DNA of 64,000 nt from Whalleya microplaca (lineage: Eukaryota; Ascomycota; Sordariomycetes; Xylariales; Xylariaceae): NCBI GenBank assembly GCA_022497155.1, contig MU385735.1:1-64000 (forward strand), read 5' to 3'. The position numbers were made by a program, and so were the translations under genes. The notes beneath the pieces are model-generated. The model had not been told where the DNA came from, did no database searches, and saw nothing but the letters and a program-made list of their open reading frames with translations. Numbering within the stretch: position 1 is the stretch's first letter; every line of letters starts with the position of its first letter. Of this stretch, positions 12,855 through 25,534 are shown piece by piece.

Positions 12855-13320
12855 TTATATAAACATTTAACCCCGCCCGAAATTAAATTTATATATATAT
12901 ATATATATATTTTTACGAGATTTTATTATATTTAATTTTATAAACCTTTTTTTATATTTTATAAGGTTTTATTATTTATATATACCTAATATTATATTTA
13001 TTTCTTTATATACTCGTATTTTATTTAATTAAAAAAAGCTAACATTATAGCTAGTTTTATTTCCGGTACTTTTTTATAAAGTAATAATTAAAGTATAAGC
13101 TTTAAGTTTTTATAAAAAAACCCGAATATATTTTTTAATTAATTAACTCGGCTTTTAAGTTTACTTTCGGTTATTTATTTTAACATTTTTTTATTTATGC
13201 CACTTATAAAATAATTATTTCGGCACGTATTATTATTATAATAAAGTATAACCCGATTACGTAAAACCGATAATAAAAGCGAGACGTAATATTAAAAATT
13301 TAAGAATTTAACTAATATAA
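12855..13320. other. AT-rich DNA with an AT dinucleotide run
   Basis: No gene was found. An (AT)n microsatellite of about 20 bases lies at 12891-12911. The rest is RIP-degraded T-rich sequence with TTTTATAAGG-type words like those in 300-700. Confidence 0.55.
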
Positions 13321-13325
13321 ATACT

Positions 13326-13530
13326 TGTCACGTGATATAAGGGTTAAGGTGGCTTAGCGACTTAATTTTTATATATTTTATATAATATTAAAATAAAGGA
13401 AAAAGGAAGGAATTTAAGCTAAAAAATCGGCCGAGAAATTTATTATACATGTTAGGTGTGAGGCTTAAGCTGTGATTACGTAACACGCACGGACCACACC
13501 TTAATCTTGTGCTTAACTTATGTTATAATA
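13326..13530. mobile_element. Solo LTR (TGTCACGTGA family)
   Basis: This 205-bp LTR starts TGTCACGTGA and ends TGTTATAATA (original ...CA end mutated to TA). It is flanked by a perfect 5-bp duplication ATACT (13321-13325 and 13531-13535). A second, more mutated copy is at 63078-63282. The middle keeps CATGTTAGGTGTGAGG and ACGCACGGACCACACC, so RIP damage is light. No internal element is attached. Confidence 0.8.
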
Positions 13531-13535
13531 ATACT

Positions 13536-14352
13536 TATACCCCGTAAAACTTATAAAAAGTAAAACTTATAAATAAAAATAAAGGTAAAAATAAAAAATA
13601 TAACTTTTTATATACCCTTAACGTAAAAACGCAAAACGTATAATAGCTAAAAAAATTAAACAATAACTTTATTATATTATAATATTTAAAAAACTTTATT
13701 AAAATAATATAATAATAATAAAATAATACCGATATATAAGTCGCGAAAATAAATATATAATTTAATAATCGGTTTAATTAAATTAATAAGTAATTAAATA
13801 TAATATTTATAGCTATTATAATAAGCGACGTAATACTTATAACTAACTTATATATACGTTTTTTAAAGCTACGTGTTGTTAATTTCCCGTTAAATAACTT
13901 TATATCGTAATTATTTTTATATATCCCGCATTAATAAACGCTACATTATTTAAATACGTTACGGTTAAGTTAAAATTTTAAAACTTATCTTTAATTTATA
14001 TAAACTCCGTAATTTATTACGCCTTAAACTTTCTTTACCCCGTAATAGTTTTTATATTTATAATAATTCCCGCAGCTAGTTTTATTTACTTAGCCGTAAC
14101 ATTTTCCTTAGCTCCCGTAACTTAACTATGTTTTAAATATATACCGAGGATTTAACTTACCACCGCATTTTAAAAAACTACTTAAAGGTTTTAATAAACT
14201 TAATAGCTTTAATAAAAACAGTAAAAACTATTATTATAGCTATAAAAATATACCCTTTTTAATAAAATTATTTAATAAAAACGGACGTTATAAATTAAAA
14301 CGCGAAAATATCGATTACTTTAATCCCGATCGATATAACTTTAATAATTAAG
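13536..14352. other. AT-rich DNA without a recognisable gene
   Basis: RIP-degraded sequence lies between two solo LTRs. No domain was recognised on either strand. It contains a TATATACGTTTTTTAAAGC patch near 13853 and several CCCGTAA words, but no clear repeat of another part of the window was seen. Confidence 0.45.
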
Positions 14353-14356
14353 GTAT

Positions 14357-14654
14357 TATAATAAAGCAAGGAATTACGGGTATTAATAATAGCTTAAAAG
14401 CTATTAAAAGCCCCTTAAAGCCACGTTATAAGGCGCTTTATAAGGTATTTATAAGGCATTTTATAAGGTAATTTATAATAAATTATATATTTATATTTAG
14501 CTAACTTTTGCTTTTATATTTATTTCAGAAAATTATTATATATAGTTACTAGTTTTATTAAATTATTATATAAATAGCTTTAATAACTATATACACTTAT
14601 TTTTAACTTAATATATTTCACTTTTTATTTACTTTAATACCCTGTTTTAAAACA
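14357..14654. mobile_element. RIP-mutated solo LTR, sister of 12540-12850
   Basis: This 298-bp LTR aligns along its length with 12540-12850. It starts TATAATAAAGC (original TGTAATGGGGC) and ends TTAAAACA. It is flanked by a 4-bp duplication GTAT (14353-14356 and 14655-14658). The CACAGGG units of the sister copy appear here as TATAAGG. Nearly all differences are C-to-T or G-to-A, mostly in CpA/TpG context. This gives a direct before-and-after view of RIP on one sequence. Confidence 0.85.
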
Positions 14655-17479
14655 GTATAATAATAAATTAAAACGCTTTAATATTTATAAATATATTTAG
14701 CTTTTATAAATAAATATATTTATTTCTTAAAAACAAAAAAACCCGAAAAAATAACGTTAAATAAATTATAATATTTTAATAAATATTATTATTATTTATA
14801 AATATATTTTAATAAATAGCTAAACTAATAAAAAATAATCGATAGAAATTTTATAAATACGGACTAAAAGATAACCTATTTAAACTTATTAAATAATTTA
14901 TATTACTCCCGGCAAAAATTACTAAAAGATTTAATATATATTAGCTTTATTTAAAAGATATCACGCGTAATTACGGAGCTATAATTTAATATATTTAAAA
15001 ACAATTACGCTATATAAAAGCCATAAAAATTTTAGCTTTAAATAATACTAATTAATAAGAAGTTATAATATAAATATAAAGTAATATAAATTTCCCCGTT
15101 AAATAATACTTATATACGTTAAACTTAATTAAAACTTTAGCTAATTATATATATTACGTGAATTAATAATACCCTATCTTTTTTAACGCTATAATAAAGT
15201 AATACCTAAATTTTATTAAATAAAAATATAATTATAAAAATAAAGATTTTTAAAAATAAAATAAGCGGCGATTAAACCGTAAATTATTTAAACGCGATCG
15301 GTTTTTTAAACGTAATTATTTATTCCGATATAATAAATCGCTTAAACTTTAAAAAGATTTAGACAAAAAAAATTCTAGGAGTAAAAATAAATCCGAATAT
15401 AAAAAGAAATAACGTAAACGTTAAAAAACTTATAAATATAATAAAACGGCAAAAAAAAACCGGCGTACGGAATACGCGTACCTAATAAATATAAATAAGT
15501 CCGACTTAAAAAACTTTAGCTTAAAAATTAATACTAAATATTTTATATAGATAATTCCGATATTTATTTAAAATTTATATTTTCGTTAAATAAGAAATCG
15601 GAATACGGATATTTTATATTTAATATAACTATCGAATATAAGTATTATATACGTAAATTCTTTTTATAAAAACGTAAAAAAAAATATACGCGTCATTACG
15701 TATTACGTTTTACCGAATTATTAAATATTCCCTTTAACTTTTTTTTATTTAAATATATATATAACTTTTATTATATAAAGTGTTTTTTTATAATAAACTA
15801 TTTATATATTTAAAAAATTATAAAAAAGCAAAGGCTATAAAATAGCGTAAAAAAGCGAAAAAAGTAAAATACGAGACCCTAAAAAAATAAGTATATTTTA
15901 CGAACGTTAATTTATATAATAATAAAGATAGTTATAATAAAATAGCCTTTTTAGCTAAAAATAAATTAAGTAATAAAAAATACTTATAATAAGGTATTTT
16001 ATAATTTTAGCGAGTCCGATAGCGATAATAATAATAAAAACATTTTTTATAAATTAAAAAAAATTACGCTTTTATAATATAAAAAAATAACCGCGCTTTA
16101 TTTAAACTTATAATTACCGAAACCGGGAAATAAAAAGCAGCTTAAACGAAATTTTACGTAGCCCCTTCCGGCAAAAACGTAAAAAAATCCTTATATTTAT
16201 AATATATATATTTATAAACGAAATATCGCGCGTAATAAAAAAAGCAAAAATGCTTTATTTATTTTAATCCCGGAATAAAACAAACGCTAATTATTATTAA
16301 ATTCCTAAAAATTTTAAAGTATATTATCGAATATTAAAAAAGCAAAATTAAAAGAATTAGTATATATATATATATATCCGGTACGCTATTTTTATTTTCT
16401 ATTTATTTAAAATAAATAAAAGAAAAAATCCCGTTATTATTAAATTTATATATTACAATTAAATATTAAATTAAAATATCGAATTTTATATATTACTAAA
16501 AATTAACTTCCTCGATAAATATTAAAATATAATCCGGTATAATAACTAAACCTTAAAACTAAAAATAATTCCGGATTTTAATATTTTATTCGATATTATA
16601 TATAATATATAACTATATAATTATAAAATAACTTTATCCCGAAATTTAACCCTTACTTTTAGTTAAACCGTAATAACGCTTTATTATTATATATCGCTTC
16701 TTAATAATTAAAATTTTAACTTTACGTTAAATTATTACGCGGCTATAAATATAGTTGTCGTATTTATAACCCTACATTTTGTAATACTAAAAAATATATC
16801 GAAAAATAACTTAAATATTTATAAAAATACCCGGTTAAATTTAATAAGCGAATATATAAATAAAAAATACCTTTTAGCGTTTTAAAAAGGTTACTTAAAA
16901 ATAGTAACTATTATAAGCTATTTAGCGGCTATTCCGGCAGCCGGTATAACCGGGATTAAAGCCGTAAGCCTAACTATCCTTATAAACTTTTAAATATTAA
17001 ACGTATTTACTATAAATAGCAAATTTACTCTTACTTTTATAATAAAAACGTTAGCTACCGATATAGTACCCCTAATAAATAAACGGAATTTATTAAATAT
17101 AATCTTAAATAAAGGACTTACGCTAGCGGTATTATTAAATACTCTTTTAATAAACGCGATATTTAACGCTATTAAATAAGCTAATAAACCCGTATAAAAT
17201 AATCCCTAACTAAAAATCCTAGAAATACACTTATTATTAAAGATTAAAAAGCTATCCGACCTACTAAAAATCGTTACCGACGCGAAATATTATATTTTTA
17301 ATAAAAATATTTAAACTAATAAAAAAATCATATATATTATGGATAAATTCCTTAAAGTATAAATAAATTAAAGCATTATATATCGAAAAAAATATAATAA
17401 AAATCTTTTTAATAAATAATTAATAGAATTATAAAGTTAGCAATCGGTTATATTCCTTAAGTTATAGAAATAAAGATAA

Positions 17480-17995
17480 GCTCGATAAAATTTTCGACAA
17501 ATTATATAAGTAAAAATATATAAAATAAGTCGAAAAACCTACGCCTTTCGTAACCCCGGCTTTTTTTATTTACCGTTACGTTAAAAGAAAATAAAAAGCT
17601 CGACCCGTAATTAATTTATAAGCTTTAAATAAAATAGCCGTACCTAATAATTACCCGTTACTTTTATAAATAAAAGTTATCGCTATATTATAAGATAAAA
17701 AATAAATTACCGCAGTAAATACTATTTTATTTTTTTACTAATTTAAGGTATATTTAAAATATAAGAACTAATTTATAATTATTAGCTTTAAAGAATTAAA
17801 ACAATTAATTATTGCGCTTATAAAGTTTCGTAATTTCTTAATATATATTTAGCAGTATATAAATAAGTTTTTACTAAAATATCGGCGTTTTTATCGCGCG
17901 TTTATAAATAATATTATTATTTATTCCGATATAAAAAAAGTATATACGTTATTTACACTCGATTTTCGGTTTGTTTTAGTTTAAGCGGATATTTT
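17480..17995 (+). pseudogene. Reverse transcriptase remnant (catalytic FIDD now FINN)
   Basis: One + strand frame can be read from PTPFVTPAFF (from 17539) through ARPVINL.ALNKIAVPNNYPL to RAFINNIIIYSD around 17895-17930. This matches the fungal Gypsy RT pattern RPV.DLR.LN...VP..YPLP ... FIDDI.I.SD. Both catalytic aspartates at 17907-17912 have become asparagine (AAT AAT). Stops occur only at sites explained by CAA/CAG/CGA/TGG mutation, and no frameshift was seen. RT copies element RNA into DNA; this one must be dead. Confidence 0.8.
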
Positions 17996-18299
17996 TTTTA
18001 TTAGCTAAATTTTTTCTCGATTATTTTTTAATTAAGCTATTAAAATTTTATATTAATACTTTCGGTTTTATAAATACTAAAAAATATATAACTATATTTC
18101 GTAATCTCGATTTCCCTTAATAATTAAAAGCCTTTAAATAATATTTAAAAGCTAATAAGTTTCTTTATTTTTTTATATTTTATTATACCTAGTTATCGGA
18201 ACTTTTATAAAAACGTAAAACTACACTTTTAGCCGAAAGGCAAAAAAAAGAAAGTTTCCCGTAAAAAACCCCGGGAAACGCTTAACTTATATATATATA

Positions 18300-18680
18300 A
18301 CTTTTTATAAACTTATAAAAAAAACTATCGTTCGACTCGGTATAAAACGTTATTTATTGCGAGATAATATTATATTATTATAACCCGGAAAAAATCTTAT
18401 ACGCTTAAATTAATAATTTAATTAAGCAAAAATTCGGTATTATATTTTTTTATACTAAAGATGGTTATTTATAAAAACTAAATATTATTATCCCAAATAC
18501 TTAAATCGAATTAATTATATTTTTTAGCCTATATTTATTTTAAGCCGAGACTAAATACGGGCTATCCGAATTAAAAATAGCTTATTTTGTTTAAGCGTTT
18601 CGCTAGTTTCGCATTATAATTAAAACTTATAAACACCTGATAATAATTTTTACTAATTATTTTATAACTAAAAATATTAT
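18300..18680 (+). pseudogene. RNase H remnant
   Basis: Downstream of the RT in the same general frame, a stretch near 18543-18600 reads AETKYGLSELKIAYFV. This is the family's AE.RYWPTELE.AGLVW motif after mutation, and IIIFTNYF follows (original ending YTDH). It is the RNase H part of pol that removes the RNA strand during reverse transcription. Stops are interspersed. Confidence 0.65.
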
Positions 18681-19253
18681 AAATTAAATATTTTAGTAAT
18701 GTTATTTATAAATCCCGTAAACCGTTAATTAATTAACGCGTTTATTTTTTTAATACGGTTTTTAAGTTTATTATATTCCGGGGCGCCTTAATTTTATACC
18801 AGATATATTTAGCCGTTTACGTAATATAACTAATATTTATAATAAGGACGGGAAACTATAGCGCTTAAATAAAAAGCTAATTTTAAATCAGATTTAACTA
18901 GTAAACGAAACAGTAGTAAAGGAGGATATATAAAAATTTTTTATCGATATATACGCTAAAAATAGTAAATTTTATAAAATTTTTAAAAAATTTCGAAAAA
19001 ATAATAAAAACGTTAATTCGTTCTTAAAACCCGGCTTATTTCTTTATATTTATTTATTATAAACGCGTTATAAATTAATAACATTATCTCATTTTTAATT
19101 TATAAATTTAATATACTATTTATTTTTAAAAAACGCTAATAAACTTAAAATAAAGCTGCGATAAAAATACAATTCGACTATACCGATATTTACGCCGGCA
19201 TTTTTAAAAAAACAAAAACCCTAAATAATCTATTACGATAAAAATCGCATACT

Positions 19254-19261
19254 ATTACTAC
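19254..19261. repeat. Target-site duplication, left of element A
   Basis: ATTACTAC, repeated exactly at 20419-20426. A perfect 8-bp match means that neither copy has mutated since insertion. Confidence 0.95.
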
Positions 19262-20418
19262 CAGGGTTATGATAAATGACTTAAGTCATTAGTCATTTTT
19301 TAGTCACTAACTAACTTGCTAGTTTTAGTCAAGGGTTATGACTAACTAAGCTAGTCTTAGTTAGACCTGCTGACTAACTAGGCTAGTCTTAATCAAGTGA
19401 CTGACTAACTTAAGTCATTTGTAAGTTAGTTAGTTAGTGACTTAAAAATGACTAATGACTAGCTAAGCCTTTGTAATTTTTTTAAGAATTATTTAAACCT
19501 TTATATAACTTATTTAATTTAAAAGGTATAATTTTTATTTTAAGTTTAATAATTATAATATAATTTATTATTAATATATTATGGGTAAAGATAATATTTT
19601 ATATTATATGTAAAAAGATATTTAATTTATTATAGTGATTTTTTAATAAACGTGCTTAAACGACGAATTGTAAATTTTCAAATTAAATATTTTTAATATT
19701 ACTGTAATCTGTTTAATTTACTATATAATAATATAGTTTTAACGTTAATATCTATAATATATAATATACATATAATAAACTAAAAAGGGTTATAATATTT
19801 ATTATAATAAAGGAGATATTAAATTTATTACAACTATTTTTTTAAAAATGTACTTAAACGATAAATTAGAAAGTTTAAATTAAATGTTTTTAATATAAAA
19901 ATAATTTTATAAATTTAAACAATATTATAACTTTTTGCGGTTAATAATTATATTATATAATATGTTTACAGTAAGTAAAAAACGGCTTTAATAAGTATTA
20001 TAATAAAAATGATATTTAATTTATTATAGCGAATTTTAAGAAAGGTGCTTAAACGACAAATTGGAAAAATTTAAATTAAATCATTTTAATAAGTAAAATT
20101 GCTATTTTAGCTTCATTAAATAAAGTAATGAAGTAATATTATAAGTTAATTTAAAGTTAAAATATATATAATATTTAAAGCGGTATTTAAATTTTTTTAT
20201 TTTTTTTTAAAAAAAAGTAATTTCTTAATAAGTCATTAGTCATTTTTAAGTGACTAACTAACTTAAGCAAGTTAGTCTTAGTTAGTCACCTAACTAACTT
20301 GCACTAGTCTTAGTTAGATAGCTGACTAACTAGCCTGACTTAAGTCACAGGCCTAACTAACTTAAGTCACTAAATCTAATGACTTAAGTCACTAATTAGT
20401 GACTTAATCACAACCCTG
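19262..20418 (+). mobile_element. Miniature hAT element A (1,157 bp)
   Basis: A non-coding element with 5' CAGGGTTATGA and 3' TCACAACCCTG ends. It is flanked by a perfect 8-bp duplication ATTACTAC (19254-19261 and 20419-20426), the size typical of hAT transposons. Roughly 190 bp at each end is dense in TGACTAA/TTAGTCA motifs and folds back on itself. The middle carries three degenerate copies of a block with the core CTTAAACGACGAATTG. Copies B (33285) and C (55484) are nearly the same along their length, and the ends match the 5.35-kb hAT element at 47561-52910. It is inserted in a Gypsy element and is less RIP-mutated than its host. Confidence 0.92.
19617..20081 (+). repeat. Three internal ~195-bp repeats of element A
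   Basis: Blocks starting near 19617, 19812 and 20009 each read GATATTTAATTTATTATAG-like, then a spacer, then GCTTAAACGACGAATTG-like, then AAATTAAAT. The same triple arrangement is present in copies B and C and, inverted, in the left end of the large hAT element (47800-48250). They are candidates for transposase-binding repeats. That role is inferred. Confidence 0.75.
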
Positions 20419-20426
20419 ATTACTAC

Positions 20427-23085
20427 CGTTCGTTTCGCACAACCGGTAGCATTTTTCCTTAGCCGCATTTTAGCAAACATAAACCCGGAATAAAATAAAC
20501 ATAATACTTTCGAGAATTTTTATATATTATATTTTAACGAAACCTTAACAAATACTTAATATAACATTCTAACTGATAATTATATAAAAAATATACGGGA
20601 AACAACTATTGAAATAACTTATTTCTTTACTAAAAAAACACAATATAATACGCCAGTCATTTATTTTAAACTTATTATAAAAGTAATATAATAAACCTAG
20701 CCTAACTAAAATAATTATTTCGAGTTTAAGGAATTTTAGCGTTAGGTAAATAAAAATCCCGAAATTATATATTAAAAATTTAAATTTTACGCGATTTTTA
20801 TAAAAGCTAAAGCTATATAAATAAATTAGCTATACGATATCGTAAAAAGCTTAAATATTAGCTTAAAATAATTATATAAATAAATTATAAACCTGAATAT
20901 TATATATAAAAACGCGATTCTCCCGAAAAAATTAAAAACAGAAAAAACTAAACGTTATATAATAATTAAAAACCCGAAAATAAACCCTAACTAATTAATT
21001 TAGTAATAAAATAACCAATAATAAAAAACTATTATATAAACTTACGTAAAAAAACAAAAGATTTCCGATTTAAATATAGCAGTCGTAACTTTAGGTAAAA
21101 AATTACAAAAGCCACAACCGCCGAAAAATAAAAAAACTGATTATTATAAAAGCGAAATAAAATAATTCGGAACCGTAATATAACTGAAAAAAGTTACAGG
21201 CTTATAAAAATACCTTATATTTAATAACGAGTAATAATAAAGAAAAAAAAGCAGCAAAATAACAGATCCCTTAATATAATATAATAAAAAAGCGCGAAAT
21301 ATTATTAATTTCGAAATTTAACACCGACTAGTAACTAATAAGTTAAAAATAAACGCTAATTATTTCCGAAACAACTCGGTAAAACATATATATATTAAAA
21401 AATATATAAATAAAAAAGCAGCTTTTACACTAATATTTTATTTATAACTTATATATTTTAACTGTATTAAAACCAATTAATAATTATTAAATTACTTATA
21501 TACTTAATATAATAACCCTAACATTAAAAAAACAATAGCTTTATTTAATAAATTATATATGAATAAAATATCCGAGTACCTAACTTTTGAAAACCTTTTC
21601 GTAAAATATATAAATAATAATAAAAAGCTATACTCGAAATAAAAAACAAAATTTAAATATAAACTTATTACCAAACTTTAATATATATTAATAATATTAT
21701 TTATCGACTTTACGGTAAGTTTTGAAATTTACGCACGTTATATTTAAAAATCAGATTTTATTTTTAAATAAGCCTTAATAAAAACGCGTTCGACTTTAAT
21801 TATTACTAAATTAAATAAACGACCTTATAATAATCGCAAAAAAAGCAACTAATATAATATTTCGTAATAAAACACTTTAATATACGGCACCGCTAAAGCC
21901 CCGACTATTAGAATTAAAACAAAAATCGCTCGAGTTACCGCTATATAAAAAAACTTCTCCTTTAAAAAATATAATAAGCCGACCGATAATAAGCTCGTTA
22001 AATTAATTTAAAAGAATTATTACTTTATTTAATAAATCTTTTTAATTTACGCGAGCTAATAATTATAAATTTATCCCGGAATTTATAATAGATAGCAAAT
22101 TAATAAAAGAAATTAGTAATATCGATTATTATAACCTCGGCTTTATTTTATAACGAAGTAATAATTTCGGCTTATAATAGTAAGAAATAATTATCGGATA
22201 TTATAGCTTTATTTAACGGGCGAAAATCGGCAATTATTTTACTCTTACTTTTACTTTTTATAATACGCTATATAATAAAAATAAAATATACAAATAGCGT
22301 AAGTTTATTTACTTATTTTATATATTTTTAATTATATAATTTTCCGTATATTTTATTTAAAAATTTTATATATTTTTTACTTAAAAAGTAAAAATAACTA
22401 TTTAGTTTATAATTTTATTATTTATTTATTAAAAGTATTTTTATTTACTTATTTTCCGGAATATTAATAACACTTTAATTTTTTAAATTTCAAGGAATTC
22501 GGTAATAATTTGTAATATATCTTTAGCTATTTATTTATCGGCACTACATATATAATAACTTAAATCCGTTTTAATCTCGGGTAAATTAAGGTTTATAAAT
22601 GCCTAAAATTAAGTATAACTCGGGGATTTTTAGCTTAAATATATCTTAAAATAACTCGGCTGCTATTTTAGTTATATTAAAAATTACGTTAGTTAAAAGG
22701 GTATCGCTAACTAACGTAGTTTAATTACTTAGAATTATACCTTAAGTTATTTTTATAAATAAAGGCTAAACTAAGCTATATAATACTATATTTATAACTA
22801 TAGCAGTACTAAAAGCGTTAATATTAAACTTTATATCTATAGCTAAAACTTTTAAAAAGCTAAAGTTATTTAGTATAACTAGCCCGGTCTCGCTAGCTGA
22901 TATTTCTATTTTAATAACTACTCCGAAAGCGGCGGCGATAAATAAAAGTTTTAAACATCCCTTTTATATAGCTTAAAAAAATCCACTATTTATATACTTA
23001 TTAATAAAGCTTAATCGCATACCTTTATTTAGTTTTAAAGATTTATTAGATATATTTTTTATAATTATAATTTATAACGTTTTAG
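20427..23085 (+). other. Rest of the Gypsy body and unresolved AT-rich DNA
   Basis: Sequence continues after miniature element A. No integrase motif could be fixed, although the position fits integrase to about 22.4 kb. From about 22.45 to 23.09 kb the DNA is slightly less AT-rich, with GGTATCGCTAACTAACG and AGCCCGGTCTCGCTAGC, and no frame was recognised. It could be a decayed LTR or unrelated sequence. Confidence 0.4.
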
Positions 23086-23090
23086 CTTAT

Positions 23091-23333
23091 TATAACGGCT
23101 TAAGGAAAGAGGTGGCGCATTTAAATAATAAGTGTGTATTATTATAAAATTATAAGGTAAGGAGTAAAAGGTTAGCTAATTATTATATAATAGCCTGACT
23201 TAAAAAAACCTCCTTACTTAATTACTTAAGCTATCTAATTAAGCAGGCTACGTATAAAGGGTTAATGGGGTATATTATAGCTATAAAGAGCTTAGGGAGT
23301 TATAAAACACTTTATAGGCATTATGCCGTAACA
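23091..23333 (-). repeat. 3' LTR of gag-only element (minus copy)
   Basis: On the + strand it runs TATAACGGCTTAAGG to GCCGTAACA. It matches the LTRs at 25289-25529, 58221-58466 and 60409-60654. It keeps GGAAAGAGGTGGCGC and GGGGTATATTATAGC blocks. Confidence 0.88.
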
Positions 23334-23628
23334 TTACCCCCCTAAATCTATTATATATAGTAGCTAATAATAGCTAGCTTATAATATATCTAATATATAT
23401 AAGGATTAACCTAATTACTACTATTCTTAAAAGGTAACTTTTTAACTTTATTTAACCTTTATATTTTAATTTATATAAATTATATAAAACTTGATATTAA
23501 TATTAAATAAACTTGTTGAAATTTTTAAAATCGAGTAAAAAGATTTTATTAATTTATTATATTTCTTTATAATTATCTAGTATCCCTTATAAGCTATATA
23601 CATACTATTATAGCTACCCCCCTAATTT

Positions 23629-24678
23629 TTAACTTATATATTATCGTTATTAGTATATAGCTTGCGGAAATTCGATTTATATAATAGTAACGGGCAATTT
23701 TAAATTTTATAAGTTTCGTTTTTATAACGTTAGCACTATTAATTCCTCTGTCGTATTTGCCGTTATTTGTAAGTGCTTAACGTCGCCATTTAATTTTCAG
23801 AAATTTAAAGTGATGTAATTTTAAATAGCCATCCACTGCCTTTTAATATATTTATAAACGGCGTAACGTAAATAATGCTAATAGAAGTATTTATAACGTT
23901 TAAGTAATAAAAATTAACGTATTGCCGGCTTTATAAATATAATATCCCGATAATCGGTAAAATAAAAAAATAAACTTATTGTAGTTTTCTAATAGTCCCT
24001 AAAGCTGACTTATTTTATTTAGCTTATTTTTAATCGGTTATTTACGTTATAGCGGAGGTTTTAAATTTTAAGAGCTTTAGATAAAGTAGCGGCATTTAAT
24101 TTGTATATCTAGCGTTTTTAATTCGCTAAAAAGATATAAATAAACTTTATTTAACTTTATTTAAAGCTATAAAGTTTTTTAGCGGCTCGATCGGCTTTAT
24201 TCGGATTTTTATACAGTCGGTTTAAGGTATTTAAAATTTACTAATAATTTTAAACACCCGTTTTTTATGCTTAATAGAAAATAAGGTTAATAAAATGCTA
24301 TACTTTAAGTTTAAACCGAGCGTATATATAATAAAACTTTATTTCCGGCGTTTTAAAGGCGTCGCTATTAACGTTAAATTTGCTAAATAACTGTAGTATT
24401 CATATATTAAAATTAAACGGGCTAAATAAGGTAAGAGGATTTAGGAAAATAAGTTAAAGGCGTAGCTATTTAGCTAAAAAAATACCGTAAGTAGTTTTAA
24501 TAATAGCGAGCTTAGTTTCGATAAAAAACTTATCGATTTAAAGCTATTAAACGTAGCTTTTATAGTTGCCTTATAAAAATTTAATATAGGCATTAAATTT
24601 AAATATAAGTTTAATACGTAAGGTAGTTATAGCTGTTTAAATAGCGGCGTTAATTTTACTGCTATTAATAAAAGCTAT
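23629..24678 (-). pseudogene. Decayed gag-like frame of the minus gag-only element
   Basis: Aligned with the 350-codon frame of the + copy (59066-60115), the - strand shows the same frame. The start codon is changed from ATG to ATA (24676-24678) and many TAA/TAG stops are present. The first codons still read as short matching pieces (LRIK near residue 20, then paired stops at the same place as in the other copy). It is more diverged than the + copy. The end is estimated from the homologous length. Confidence 0.65.
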
Positions 24679-24679
24679 T

Positions 24680-24845
24680 GCCGATAAGAAATTTTAAGTC
24701 TGCCGTATAATTAACGAATTAAAGCTAAAAAGAAAGTGAAAAATTTTTAAACCTGCCGTATAATTAGCGTATTAGGTCGAAAAGAAGGTATTTCGACTGC
24801 CGTATAATTAACGAATTAGCCGAAAAAAAAGGGTATTTAACTTTA
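24680..24845 (-). repeat. Leader tandem repeats of the gag-only element
   Basis: Three copies, about 60 bp apart, share CTGCCGTATAATTAACGAATTA (with small changes) followed by an A-rich tract, on the + strand near 24700, 24755 and 24798. They sit between 5' LTR and gag. The + copy has a comparable GCGATTAGT-type repeat in its leader (58550-59060). Purpose unknown; packaging or translation signals are possible. Confidence 0.7.
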
Positions 24846-25288
24846 TCTGCCGGGGTAATTTAATAAATCCGAATAAAATACTTATTATAACAAGGTTATT
24901 TAAGGATTTAAGCGAAACTGGCTGCAAAAAAGCTGCCGTGCTAAATATATAAAGGTGACGGCGCAGGGAGTAAAAGGTAAAAAGAAAAAAAAGTAACGAG
25001 AGAAAATTTTAATAACGTGTTAATAGAAATAGCTGACGTAACTAACTGCTAGTAAATATAACTAACGATTTTAAAGGTAATATTACTAATTGTCGGTATA
25101 TTTAACTAACAGCCTGGGGTAGCGAAGGAAAAAAAACCTCGCTAACGCACTTAAGTATAGCCCGCGGAAATTAAGCGTATTATAACTACTTAATAAAAGA
25201 GAGGCTAGGCGATAACGAGGTGCTAAATATTATATAATAGCTTAATAGATATAATTAGTTAAATTTAGCGCCAAAAACCTTATAATTA

Positions 25289-25529
25289 TATAACGGCTTA
25301 AAGAAAGGTGGCGTATTTAAGTAATAAATATATATTATTATAAAATTATAAAGTAAGGAATAAAAAGTTAGCTAATTACTGTATAATAGCTTGACTTAAA
25401 AAAACCTCCATATTTAATTACTTAAGCTATTTAATTAAACAGGTTATATATAAGGGGTTAGTGGGGTATATTATAGCTATAAGGAGCTTAGGGAGTTATA
25501 AAACACCCTATAAGCTTTATCCCGTAACA
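25289..25529 (-). repeat. 5' LTR of gag-only element (minus copy)
   Basis: A 241-bp direct repeat of 23091-23333. Just left of it (about 25265-25277), TTTAGCGCCAAAAACC on the + strand is the complement of a TTGGCGCTAAA primer-binding-like site. The same site appears after the 5' LTR of the + copy. Confidence 0.85.
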
Positions 25530-25534
25530 CTTAT

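Larger units (their letters stand above)
14659..22420 (+). mobile_element. RIP-mutated Gypsy body, LTRs not found
   Basis: A + strand Gypsy polyprotein remnant whose RT and RNase H (17.4-18.7 kb) are clear. It is split at 19262 by a miniature hAT element. Upstream (14.7-17.3 kb) should hold gag and protease but no motif could be assigned. Downstream (20.4-22.4 kb) should hold integrase, likewise unassigned. No LTR pair was recognised and both ends are approximate. Basic, lysine- and arginine-like stretches at 15.2-15.5 kb suggest a nucleic-acid-binding gag tail. Confidence 0.6.
23091..25529 (-). mobile_element. Gag-only LTR element, minus copy (2.44 kb)
   Basis: Two direct LTRs (23091-23333 and 25289-25529) enclose about 1.95 kb. 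A perfect 5-bp duplication CTTAT flanks the whole (23086-23090 and 25530-25534). On the - strand the order is 5' LTR (right), leader with ~60-bp tandem repeats (about 24680-24840), a decayed gag-like frame (24678 to about 23629), a polypurine tract (TTACCCCCCT on the + strand at 23334-23343), then the 3' LTR. There is no room for pol. The same element is present at 58221-60654. It is probably a non-autonomous family that depends on another retrotransposon. Confidence 0.88.

Noticed and set aside
23091..25529. Treating the two ends as terminal inverted repeats of a DNA transposon
   Set aside because: The ends are direct repeats of 241-243 bp with a polypurine tract and primer-like site inside, which defines an LTR element.
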